This document shows positions 5,274 to 11,246 of a stretch of DNA of 11,246 nucleotides, one piece after another. Source of the stretch: Bacteroides_E sp964522975 (GTDB taxonomy: Bacteria; Bacteroidota; Bacteroidia; Bacteroidales; Bacteroidaceae); assembly GCA_964522975.1 (NCBI GenBank), contig CAZFXK010000082.1, positions 1 to 11,246 on the forward strand, written 5' to 3'. A program made the position numbers and the translations under genes. How positions within the stretch are numbered: position 1 is the stretch's first letter; each line of letters begins with the position of its first letter. The notes beneath the pieces were generated by a model. It was given only the letters and a program-made list of their open reading frames with translations, searched no databases and was not told where the DNA came from.

Positions 5274-6170
5274 TTGAGAAAGAAACTTGTAATCACCACG
5301 CTTGTAACCCTGTTGTGTTTCGTATTCACTATTCCGGCATTTGCTGCTGTCAACTGGGACAAGGAACCCAAGAGCTATGACGTTAGAGTATTCATTGACA
5401 ACAAAGACAATGAACTTAGCTTTCCTAAAGGCATGGGCAAGCCCTTTATATCGCTAGGCAGAACCTTCGTACCTTACAGAATCATGTGTGAATCACTGGG
5501 AGCGACTGTGGCCTGGGACGCCGGAGCCAGAAAAGTAACTGCTAACGGCAATAACAACACTGTGGAGCTGCTTATTGGCAACCAGGACTATAGCGTAAAT
5601 GGCAAACAGGAGAGGATGGACGTAGAGCCCTTTATTTTAAGCACTGAAGGTAGAACCTACATACCGGCCCGTTACTTGGTGGAAGGACTTAACTACAAAA
5701 TAGACTTCGCCCGGGGTGGGAAGGTAATGTACATCGTATCGTTTACCCAGGGCCAGACTGAAACTGAAATGAAAGCGGTTTTAAATGAGTTAGTAAACAT
5801 GGAACAACCAGTTGAGGAACCGGGGTCAACGGTTAAAAAAGTTGAAATTGATACCACTAAATATACTACTACGACTAAAATTGGTGGGTTCCCTGAATTT
5901 TACGATGTTACAGTTGCGCCATCTGCAATAGGTTTTTGTAGCAACGATAAATACCGTTTCGTATGTACCAGCCACCCGGGCTTAAATGAATATTATGGAA
6001 CAGCCATGATAGGCGGTGAGTACCTGGGTAGAAATGACCAGTTGACTAATACGTTCGCGCTTTACAGTAAAAAAAGAACTTTAACTAAAATAGAACGAGG
6101 CATGGTGGCTACATTTGAAGTATTTAACGAAGCCGGAAAGCAGATTTACGACTTGACTATTAAATTTTAA
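5274..6170 (+). CDS. Secreted protein with copper-amine-oxidase N-terminal (stalk) domain
   Basis: This 298-residue protein has a signal peptide (MRKK, hydrophobic stretch to about residue 22, AFA-A cleavage). Residues about 38-155 match the copper amine oxidase N-terminal repeat: FISLGRTFVPYRIMCESLGATVAWDAGARKV, then TYIPARYLVEGLNYKI. This domain is common as a structural stalk in secreted clostridial proteins and is not itself an oxidase. The C-terminal 110 residues are unfamiliar, Thr- and Tyr-rich, with two cysteines (FCSNDKYRFVC). The start is TTG 5274, seven bases after AAAGGAGG. It begins a three-gene set of exported proteins. Its place inside a mobile element suggests a surface role, possibly in transfer, adhesion or exclusion; that is inference. 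Confidence 0.8.
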   Translation: MRKKLVITTLVTLLCFVFTIPAFAAVNWDKEPKSYDVRVFIDNKDNELSFPKGMGKPFISLGRTFVPYRIMCESLGATVAWDAGARKVTANGNNNTVELLIGNQDYSVNGKQERMDVEPFILSTEGRTYIPARYLVEGLNYKIDFARGGKVMYIVSFTQGQTETEMKAVLNELVNMEQPVEEPGSTVKKVEIDTTKYTTTTKIGGFPEFYDVTVAPSAIGFCSNDKYRFVCTSHPGLNEYYGTAMIGGEYLGRNDQLTNTFALYSKKRTLTKIERGMVATFEVFNEAGKQIYDLTIKF

Positions 6171-6181
6171 GGGGGAATTTA

Positions 6182-7210
6182 ATGAAAAACTTAAGATTAA
6201 TAATACTTTTGGCACTTATGATATTAATTCTGCCGGGAAAAGCTTATGCGGCCTTTCCTGAAACCTATCAACTAGGATTGTCGCAAGCATATATAAACCA
6301 GCGGACTGGTTACCCTAACTACGATGAAACTGGCCAGTATTTTACTTATGAGTACCGTCAGTTCCCAATGCATCCTAAAAGAAATGCGAAAGAAAAACCT
6401 ACCGCCCAATTTGCCGTTCGCGTTAACGGCCAGGAAAAGGTAAGAAGCGATGCAGGTTCTAACCTGGATGCGCCCACCACGGCATTAGATGTAGCTTATA
6501 ATGACAAAATAGAGATTGTGGATTTAAGCAAACCATACGGTAACTATAAACTTCATGGATGGGATTTTCAGTATCGGATTGTGCCCGTGGAAGATTATGT
6601 AGGTTCGCATAATATCGATAACTTCAGAAGAAAATTCCCTATTCAGCAAAAAACGTTGAAATCTCAAGGTGAGCTTGATAAGTATTTCCAAGAAGTCATC
6701 TGGAAAGAAGCCCAAAAGTTATGCCAGGGCAGGGATGCTTACATCGAGTTGTATTTACAAGTATACGACAATAATCCCAGGGATGGCAGTTATGCGGGTG
6801 GTGACAATGGTACTTACGCTTGTATAAGAGAAAAAGATTCCATTCCTCCGTCACAGTTTGAAAAGGGGAATACATGGTATTTCACCACAGTATTGTTAAG
6901 AGTACGTCTTCCTGATTTCTTCGTAACCTTGAAACCGAAAACTGATTGGCCGGGGAGAAACGGAGGGGCCTGTAAGGGTAATGCCGGGGAAAAGGTTCTT
7001 GTTGAAGCCAGGGTAGGCAATAAGGGTAAAGCTGCCGGAACAACTGATTTCGGTGCTACATGGTTGGGAAGTAAAGAGCTCATCTACTATAAAGACAACA
7101 TTCATTTAAAACCGGGAGAAATTGTCGAGGTGCCTTTTGAAGTGGTGGCTCCAGGGCCGGGAGAGGAAAGCCGGATGAATCTGATGACTAACATAGACTT
7201 TAGAGAATAG
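6182..7210 (+). CDS. Secreted protein, possible CARDB-like C-terminal domain
   Basis: This 342-residue protein has a clear signal peptide (MKNLRLIILLALMILILPGKAYA-A). The middle is unfamiliar, rich in Tyr, Asn and Asp, with no enzyme motif seen. Residues about 245-338 look like a CARDB-type immunoglobulin-like fold: a strand ending FFVTLKP, VLVEARVGNKGKAAGTTDFGATW, and HLKPGEIVEVPFEV, the usual pattern of an extracellular adhesion-related module. Four cysteines (181, 214, 264 and one near the wall of the same domain region, exact pairing unknown) may form disulphides. It starts 11 bases after the previous stop behind AAGGGGG. It is probably expressed and exported with its two neighbours, perhaps as a surface complex. 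Confidence 0.7.
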   Translation: MKNLRLIILLALMILILPGKAYAAFPETYQLGLSQAYINQRTGYPNYDETGQYFTYEYRQFPMHPKRNAKEKPTAQFAVRVNGQEKVRSDAGSNLDAPTTALDVAYNDKIEIVDLSKPYGNYKLHGWDFQYRIVPVEDYVGSHNIDNFRRKFPIQQKTLKSQGELDKYFQEVIWKEAQKLCQGRDAYIELYLQVYDNNPRDGSYAGGDNGTYACIREKDSIPPSQFEKGNTWYFTTVLLRVRLPDFFVTLKPKTDWPGRNGGACKGNAGEKVLVEARVGNKGKAAGTTDFGATWLGSKELIYYKDNIHLKPGEIVEVPFEVVAPGPGEESRMNLMTNIDFRE

Positions 7211-7227
7211 GAAAGTGAGGTTTTTTC

Positions 7228-7854
7228 ATGAAAAAAATTAATATTTACGTGATTGTTGCACTATTAATATTTGCTATAGCTATTCCAGCTCTAGCCTTTG
7301 AGTTTGGAATAGCAAAGAAAATTAGCCAACCTGAACCCAATAATGTAGCAGTGCAAGGAAATGAGCAAACAGAACCGCAAAATATAGAGTTAGAAGAACC
7401 CGGACAAGTAGTAGATATGAATATTTTTGAGGATATAGACCTTGAAAACAAAGTAGACACGAGTTTAGGTAATGAAGCCTTAGCTTTGCAGATTAGAAAT
7501 GAACTGGAGAAGGGGATTAAAGAAGAAAACTTCTTAAAACACCTTCTCGCTGAGGGGTATATTGAACCGACAGGTTTAGATTCAGGAGATTATTCTGTGA
7601 TCGTCCCTAACGAAGATTCATATATTCACCGGAATGATACGTGTATTATTCCGGTCATGTTAAGCAATATTAGCGAAAACCCGGATTATGTTATAACACA
7701 GGCGAGAGCTGAGGTCGCTGGCCAGGTTGTATATTCAAATAATAACTTATTGATAAAGCGGCACGAATATGAAATAATTCCCCTCGAAATACCGCGGCCT
7801 CCTGGTGAAGCTGATAAGACTTCTGAAGTATCTATACAGTTTCATGTAATTTAA
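7228..7854 (+). CDS. Small secreted or membrane-anchored protein of unknown function
   Basis: This 208-residue protein has an N-terminal hydrophobic segment (YVIVALLIFAIAIPALAF) that may be a cleaved signal peptide (ALA-F) or a membrane anchor. An acidic, Glu/Asn/Gln-rich linker follows (about 30-75), then a helical part (NEALALQIRNELEKGIKEENFLKHLLAEGYI) and a beta-rich end (YSVIVPNEDSYIHRNDTCIIPVMLSNISENPDYVITQARAEV...EIIPLEI) that resembles an Ig-like fold. I recognise no family. It is the third of the exported set, with 17 bases between it and the upstream gene. It precedes the TraD-like gene on the same strand, which ties the set to mobilization by position only. Confidence 0.65.
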   Translation: MKKINIYVIVALLIFAIAIPALAFEFGIAKKISQPEPNNVAVQGNEQTEPQNIELEEPGQVVDMNIFEDIDLENKVDTSLGNEALALQIRNELEKGIKEENFLKHLLAEGYIEPTGLDSGDYSVIVPNEDSYIHRNDTCIIPVMLSNISENPDYVITQARAEVAGQVVYSNNNLLIKRHEYEIIPLEIPRPPGEADKTSEVSIQFHVI

Positions 7855-7891
7855 AAGCATTCGGGATGCTGTTAAGGAGGGAAGAATTACC

Positions 7892-8140
7892 GTGAAAGAG
7901 CAAAAGATTGAGGTTTTTGACAAAAAGATTGGACAATTAGAAGCACAAAAACAGGCATTAATTGCAAGAGAAAAAGAAAAGGAGCGCAAAGCCAGAACCA
8001 GGCGCTTAATTCAAATCGGTGGGATTATGGCTCATATTGGAATTGATTCAGTAGAAAAAGCTGACCAGGTAAAAAAGGCATATGAAGAAAACGTACAATT
8101 TAGGACTTATATGGAAAAAATAATCGGTGGCAGCAACTAG
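7892..8140 (+). CDS. TraD-like relaxosome accessory protein
   Basis: This 82-residue basic protein has a coiled-coil start (about 5-32: KIGQLEAQKQALIAREKEKERKARTR) followed by RRLIQIGGIMAHIGID. The pattern K.RTRRLI..G is the signature of the Ti-plasmid TraD/MobC-like accessory family, which accompanies MobQ-type relaxases at oriT. GTG 7892 follows AAGGAGGG with a ten-base spacer. The gene ends 12 bases before a strong terminator and lies immediately upstream of oriT and the relaxase. It probably binds oriT DNA and helps the relaxase nick it. Expression seems tied to the upstream operon and not to the relaxase transcript. Confidence 0.75.
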   Translation: MKEQKIEVFDKKIGQLEAQKQALIAREKEKERKARTRRLIQIGGIMAHIGIDSVEKADQVKKAYEENVQFRTYMEKIIGGSN

Positions 8141-8152
8141 ATGTTATTTATT

Positions 8153-8181
8153 AGCCCGGCTCTTTTAGGCCGGGCTTTTTT
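8153..8181 (+). terminator. Rho-independent terminator after the TraD-like gene
   Basis: AGCCCGGC (8153-8160) pairs perfectly with GCCGGGCT (8169-8176) around an eight-base loop and runs into six T residues (8176-8181). It should end the rightward transcript that starts near 2487. Confidence 0.9.
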
Positions 8182-8203
8182 GTCCGCCGGCCGGAAAGTT
8201 TCT

Positions 8204-8256
8204 TTTTAGCCGGAGTGAGTGAAGAGGCAAATCACTCCACCGGTCGGTTGCTAAAA
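8204..8256. repeat. Nested inverted repeats in the oriT region
   Basis: TTTTAGC (8204-8210) matches GCTAAAA (8250-8256). Nested inside, GGAGTGA (8212-8218) matches TCACTCC (8232-8238), both perfect, with CCGG-type bases between the two levels. This lies between the terminator and the relaxase promoter and may be a binding site for the TraD-like protein or another oriT factor. Confidence 0.55.
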
Positions 8257-8282
8257 TAGCAGAAGGCAGCTCGTAAAAACGG

Positions 8283-8311
8283 TTGATATTGGAAATGGAA
8301 AATGCTACATT
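8283..8311 (+). promoter_or_regulatory. Promoter for the relaxase
   Basis: -35 TTGATA (8283-8288), a 17-bp spacer and -10 TACATT (8306-8311), preceded by an extended TG (8303-8304). It follows the terminator and would transcribe through oriT into the relaxase gene, so relaxase binding at oriT could repress its own gene. Confidence 0.6.
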
Positions 8312-8340
8312 AGAGACAGAGCAAATCGCCGAAGGTTCCG

Positions 8341-8371
8341 AAAGGCGCACTTATACATTGCTTCGCAATGT
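8341..8371 (-). other. oriT with MobQ-type nick site
   Basis: On the minus strand, a 7-bp hairpin ACATTGC-GAA-GCAATGT (8371-8355) is followed directly by ATAAGTGCGCCTTT. This closely follows the Ti-plasmid and RSF1010 type oriT, an inverted repeat then TAAGTGCG/CC or a near variant. By analogy the nick is predicted between complement positions 8346 and 8345. It lies about 80 bases before a relaxase of the matching family and after a TraD-like gene. A second hairpin, TTGGGGG-GATG-CCCCCAA (8377-8394), follows. Confidence 0.8.
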
Positions 8372-8436
8372 GTGCATTGGGGGGATGCCCCCAAACCCCC
8401 TCGTAAACCGCAGTTACGCTACCACTTGAATTTGCG

Positions 8437-8444
8437 AAAGGAGG
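8437..8444 (+). promoter_or_regulatory. Ribosome binding site that fixes the relaxase start
   Basis: AAAGGAGG lies eight bases before ATG 8453. The longer frame from GTG 8372 begins inside the oriT hairpins and has no ribosome site. MAIYHL at 8453 is also the usual first residues of this relaxase family. Confidence 0.9.
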
Positions 8445-8452
8445 CCAGCAGC

Positions 8453-10297
8453 ATGGCAATATATCATCTTTCAGCGCAAGTCATAAGCCGAGGTAAAGGC
8501 AAGTCATGTGTTGCAGCTGCTGCCTATCGTTCTGGCGAGAAGATTCTTGATGAACGTACTGGCAAAATTCATGATTATACTAGAAAAGCCGGCGTTGGTT
8601 ATAAAGAGATTTTGGCACCTGACCAGGTGCCAGATTGGGCAGTTGATAGACAGCAGCTGTGGAACCAGGTAGAAGCAGCAGAGAAACGTAAGGATGCTCA
8701 AACTGCAAGGGAAATAAATATAGCACTACCAAAGGAATTATCATTCGAGGAGAACATAGAGTTAGCACGTACTTATGTTAACGATAATTTTGTCAGGCAT
8801 GGAATGATAGCAGACCTTGCCATTCATATGAATGATTTAGATAATCCCCATGCCCATGTTATGTTAACAACCCGGGAGATTACTATAGACGGCTTTGGCA
8901 AGAAAAACAGGGACTGGAACAAGACTGATTTTCTAAAAAGCTGGCGTGAGCAGTGGCAGGAATATACTAATGAGGCATTAAGGAAAGCAAGGGCAGATGA
9001 ACGGATCGACCACCGTAGTTTTAAAGACAGGGGTATTGAGCAAGTTCCTACTGTTCATGAAGGGCCTGTGGCCAGAGCAATGGAAGAGAAAGGAATTAAG
9101 ACTGAGCGGGGTGAGTGGAACCGAGAAGTCAAAGAAATTAACCAGAAAATAAAAGAGCTGACCGAGGCACAAGTTATTGAAATGAAAAAGTATGAGGAGC
9201 TTAAAAAAGAGCTTCAGGCCGAGAAGGATAAGTGGCGCTTCTTCCAGCCGGCAGAAAAAAAGGCAGTGCTTTTAGCTAAAGATACCCTTGGGCGATATGC
9301 AGATATGCCTGGCGTCAGACAATCTATTTCTGAATTAAAGCAGGTTATTGAAGACCTGGGAAAACAGAAGCAGGCCATTAATGGTGCTGAGAGGCCCTAT
9401 GAGACTGCGGAATATTTACTAAATAGAATTGACAGCTGCCGGGATGAGATAAACCAGATGAGTATCAAGGATCGGCTTTTTGGCAAAGGCAAGATGCAAT
9501 ACAAACACGCTCGGGATTATATTGAGACGGCTCAGAAGGAATTACGTAGTTTGGGTTTCACAGATAGAAGCGACCTGAATACTAAATGGCCAGAGTTTAA
9601 AGAAAACAAAGAAGCTCAGATTAACGAAATAACTAGGAACATTGCCGAAATAGAGGAATCAATTACTATTTTCAAAGGCGCTGAAGAGGCGTTTACTATG
9701 GCAGAACGAAGGAAAGCTGCTTTGGAGTATCGCCACGATACAGACCCGAAGAGTTTCATAAACTTAACCTATGAGGAAGCTAAATCTATAAATGACCTTA
9801 ATAAAGAAGCCGGAAGGGTATTGCCACTGGATGAGATTCAGGAACTGGCCGGAAAAGGAAAGCTTATTTTAGAGGATAAGCTTCGCTTAGAACGTGCGGG
9901 AGAGGTATTAAATAAATATGATATTATGCAGAGTCAATTAAAACGATTAGAAGCGCCTATGGAAAAAGCCAAGCGCTTGGTAATTCAAAATGCCCAGGGC
10001 GAATATAGGGAGCTGCTTGGGAGAGCAAGTGATATTCAAGGCACTTTAAGACTAAATATGGTATCTGATAGGACTGATTTTAATCGTCAGGTACAAAGTA
10101 ATAATGAGGCTATGAAACAGTTTTCAATGTTTACGGAGCAAGGTTTCCTAAAGGTCTTAGATGTAGTTAATAAAGCAGCCCAGGCCGCCGGTAGGGTTCA
10201 ATATGTTAATCGTGTAAGAGAAAGAGAGTTAGCGGAAGACAGAGAGCACGGGAAACGTAAGCACCGTGGCAACCGGGGATATGAATACGAAAGGTAG
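8453..10297 (+). CDS. MobA/MobL-family (MobQ) relaxase
   Basis: This 614-residue protein nicks oriT, stays bound to the 5' end and leads the strand into a recipient. The relaxase domain covers about 1-235: MAIYHLSAQVISRGKGKSCV; Tyr25, at the position of the catalytic tyrosine of RSF1010 MobA; ALPKEL (91-96); His125 with the His133/His135 pair (NPHAHVMLT) as metal ligands; and the later blocks DERIDHRSF and GIEQVPTVHEGP. Residues about 240-570 are long charged coiled coil, and the tail is basic (REHGKRKHRGNRG). No helicase motifs, unlike Ti TraA, and no primase domain, unlike RSF1010 MobA, are evident. It is transcribed apart from the upstream operon. The element encodes no coupling protein or secretion channel, so it should be mobilized by a helper. 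Confidence 0.92.
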   Translation: MAIYHLSAQVISRGKGKSCVAAAAYRSGEKILDERTGKIHDYTRKAGVGYKEILAPDQVPDWAVDRQQLWNQVEAAEKRKDAQTAREINIALPKELSFEENIELARTYVNDNFVRHGMIADLAIHMNDLDNPHAHVMLTTREITIDGFGKKNRDWNKTDFLKSWREQWQEYTNEALRKARADERIDHRSFKDRGIEQVPTVHEGPVARAMEEKGIKTERGEWNREVKEINQKIKELTEAQVIEMKKYEELKKELQAEKDKWRFFQPAEKKAVLLAKDTLGRYADMPGVRQSISELKQVIEDLGKQKQAINGAERPYETAEYLLNRIDSCRDEINQMSIKDRLFGKGKMQYKHARDYIETAQKELRSLGFTDRSDLNTKWPEFKENKEAQINEITRNIAEIEESITIFKGAEEAFTMAERRKAALEYRHDTDPKSFINLTYEEAKSINDLNKEAGRVLPLDEIQELAGKGKLILEDKLRLERAGEVLNKYDIMQSQLKRLEAPMEKAKRLVIQNAQGEYRELLGRASDIQGTLRLNMVSDRTDFNRQVQSNNEAMKQFSMFTEQGFLKVLDVVNKAAQAAGRVQYVNRVRERELAEDREHGKRKHRGNRGYEYER

Positions 10298-10321
10298 TGA
10301 CTGGTGTCATGAGCATATAAC

Positions 10322-10351
10322 TTGACTTTATATTGCTAAGAGAGCTAAATT
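10322..10351 (+). promoter_or_regulatory. Possible promoter for the MazF-like gene
   Basis: -35 TTGACT (10322-10327) is a good match, but the best -10, TAAATT (10346-10351), is weak with an 18-bp spacer. ATAACTT (10317-10323) and AAGTTAT (10352-10358) form an exact inverted repeat flanking it, which could be an operator for self-regulation. Confidence 0.4.
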
Positions 10352-10402
10352 AAGTTATCAGTTATTAGCTATACAATTTAGTCTTTATTTAGGGGTGAGG
10401 AT

Positions 10403-10960
10403 TTGTCTGAAATTATTAATGAAATCAAAAGGGTATTAAGCAGGATAGAAAATAATCTACACTTTTTTATTGGTAAGAATTATGCTAATAGAGATAATTA
10501 CCCGATCGATTTCTGTAAATGGACAGAAGAAGTTACAATAAAAAACCGTATTATTTATGAGAATAAAAGTAATAAAGATAGGGAAAAGGCTCGTAGAAGA
10601 CGGGGGCAAGTTTTTTGGCTGGATTTTGGCATAAATATCGGTTCGGAGTTTAATGATTATCATTTTTGCGTTGTAGTTAAAGAATCATTGTATACCGCAA
10701 TAGTTGTTCCATTATCAAGTGTAAAGGAAAACACACCTGATTGGAAATTCTCTGAAGAACTTATTAAGGAAATTGGAGAGATAAATGGGCTTCCAGATCC
10801 AGATAAAAGACAACATTATGCTCTTATTAATCAGATTAGAGCTGTAAGTAAACAAAGATTAAGCACATTTAAATATAAAGGACAGTATCTAAAGCTTAAA
10901 TTAGAGCCAGAGCAAATGGATATAATAGACGAAGGTTTACTGTTATTATGTAAACATTAA
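10403..10960 (+). CDS. MazF/PemK-like protein, no antitoxin gene adjacent
   Basis: This 185-residue protein has a MazF/PemK-like domain at about 66-185: RRGQVFWLDFGINIGSEF, TAIVVPLSS (98-106) and ALINQIRAVSKQRL (140-153), which match the strands and the QIR..DKQRL block of MazF. Family members are sequence-specific mRNA-cutting toxins paired with a small antitoxin. Two points are unusual. The arginine after GSExxx in active MazF is His87 here (GSEFNDYHF), and the catalytic threonine position reads Ser. A 65-residue N-terminal extension of unknown role is present, and no antitoxin gene lies next to it. The start is TTG 10403 behind AGGGGTGAGG. It could be a toxin with an unlinked or fused control, or an inactive relative. 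It may stabilise the element. Confidence 0.7.
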   Translation: MSEIINEIKRVLSRIENNLHFFIGKNYANRDNYPIDFCKWTEEVTIKNRIIYENKSNKDREKARRRRGQVFWLDFGINIGSEFNDYHFCVVVKESLYTAIVVPLSSVKENTPDWKFSEELIKEIGEINGLPDPDKRQHYALINQIRAVSKQRLSTFKYKGQYLKLKLEPEQMDIIDEGLLLLCKH

Positions 10961-11010
10961 TTTTTCCCTTGTATTATGTATCTTTTTTTGCTAACATGAG
11001 TATAGTAATA

Positions 11011-11065
11011 TAAAGGCTAAACGCCGATCGAATTTATTAAAGGCTAAAGCGCCGACCGAATTTAT
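11011..11065. repeat. Two tandem near-identical 27/28-bp repeats near attR
   Basis: A unit beginning TAAAGGCTAAA and ending GAATTTAT occurs at 11011-11037 and again at 11038-11065. The copies differ by one inserted G and one T/C change. A partial third copy (TAAGGC) leads into the terminator stem. The tandem arrangement 130-180 bp from the end suggests protein binding sites, possibly accessory sites for excision or a directionality factor, but no partner is evident. Confidence 0.7.
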
Positions 11066-11105
11066 TAAGGCATCTGGCAATTACCAGATGCCTTAATACT
11101 TTTTC
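11063..11105 (+). terminator. Strong hairpin terminator after the MazF-like gene
   Basis: A perfect 15-bp stem (11063-11077 with 11084-11098; core TTAAGGCATCTGG/CCAGATGCCTTAA) surrounds the loop CAATTA and is followed by CTTTTT (11099-11104). It ends the rightward toxin-like transcript and may insulate the host from element transcription. Confidence 0.8.
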
Positions 11106-11191
11106 ACAAATCATCATTAATCAGCCTGGATTAAGGGTAATTCAAAAGTCTTTGGCCAACTTAATTCCATGTTTGCTTACTATGTGGTACG

Positions 11192-11205
11192 CCCCGCCTC
11201 CACCA
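11192..11205 (+). other. attR core (right end of integrated element)
   Basis: Exact second copy of the 14-bp ssrA 3' end found at 42-55, with no other tmRNA sequence around it. The element-side flank holds GTTTGCTTACT (11171-11181), the inverted partner of AGTAAGCAAAC at the left end. Sequence from 11206 on (GATATTCT...) should be chromosome, originally joined to the 3' end of ssrA. Confidence 0.9.
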
Positions 11206-11246
11206 GATATTCTACCATCTATTGATAAAAAGTATTTTATCGGTGG

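Noticed and set aside
6524..7460. Minus-strand frames across the exported-protein genes
   Set aside because: They overlap plus-strand genes with signal peptides and proper ribosome sites and look like out-of-frame translations.
8372..8452. N-terminal extension of the relaxase from GTG 8372
   Set aside because: It would translate oriT hairpins; AAAGGAGG and the family start MAIYHL place the start at 8453.

Overview
The window looks like a complete, about 11.15 kb integrative and mobilizable element inserted at the 3' end of the tmRNA gene (ssrA) of a Firmicute, probably a member of Clostridia. That assignment is an inference from the AT-leaning composition, strong AGGAGG-type ribosome binding sites, a DnaD-type replication protein, and a secreted protein with copper-amine-oxidase N-terminal repeats. 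Bases 1-55 are the 3' end of ssrA. The last 14 bases of ssrA (42-55) recur exactly at 11192-11205, so these copies are the attL and attR cores and everything between them is the element.

Left arm, minus strand: a large serine integrase whose frame starts at 1572 and stays open across attL and off the window edge, antisense to tmRNA; and a Xre-type repressor (2384-1740). A divergent promoter/operator region (about 2411-2496) separates the repressor from a rightward operon that begins with a small Cro-like Xre protein.

Centre, plus strand: Cro-like protein, a small unknown protein, a leader that can fold into two hairpins, then four consecutive genes. Three are short and clearly or possibly winged-helix; the fourth is a 387-residue winged-helix/DnaD-like initiator. 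Inside the initiator gene lie four 22-bp iterons, each built on a 17-bp palindrome, followed by AT-rich DNA. This is a strong candidate replication origin. Three secreted proteins follow (copper-amine-oxidase-N stalk protein, a possible CARDB-like protein, and a small unknown), then a TraD-like relaxosome accessory protein and a strong terminator (8153-8181).

Right arm, plus strand: a promoter, an oriT of the Ti/RSF1010 (MobQ) type with a recognisable nick motif, a MobA/MobL relaxase, an orphan MazF/PemK-like protein, a 15-bp-stem terminator, two tandem repeats, and attR.

No coupling protein, type IV secretion gene or VirB4-like ATPase is present, so transfer would need a helper. The inferred life cycle is integration by the serine integrase, control by the Xre pair, excision, replication of the circle from the iteron origin, and mobilization from oriT. 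Joining the two ends in silico recreates a 48-bp attP with perfect 11-bp inverted arms, and gives the integrase a different C-terminus that ends in a stop codon.
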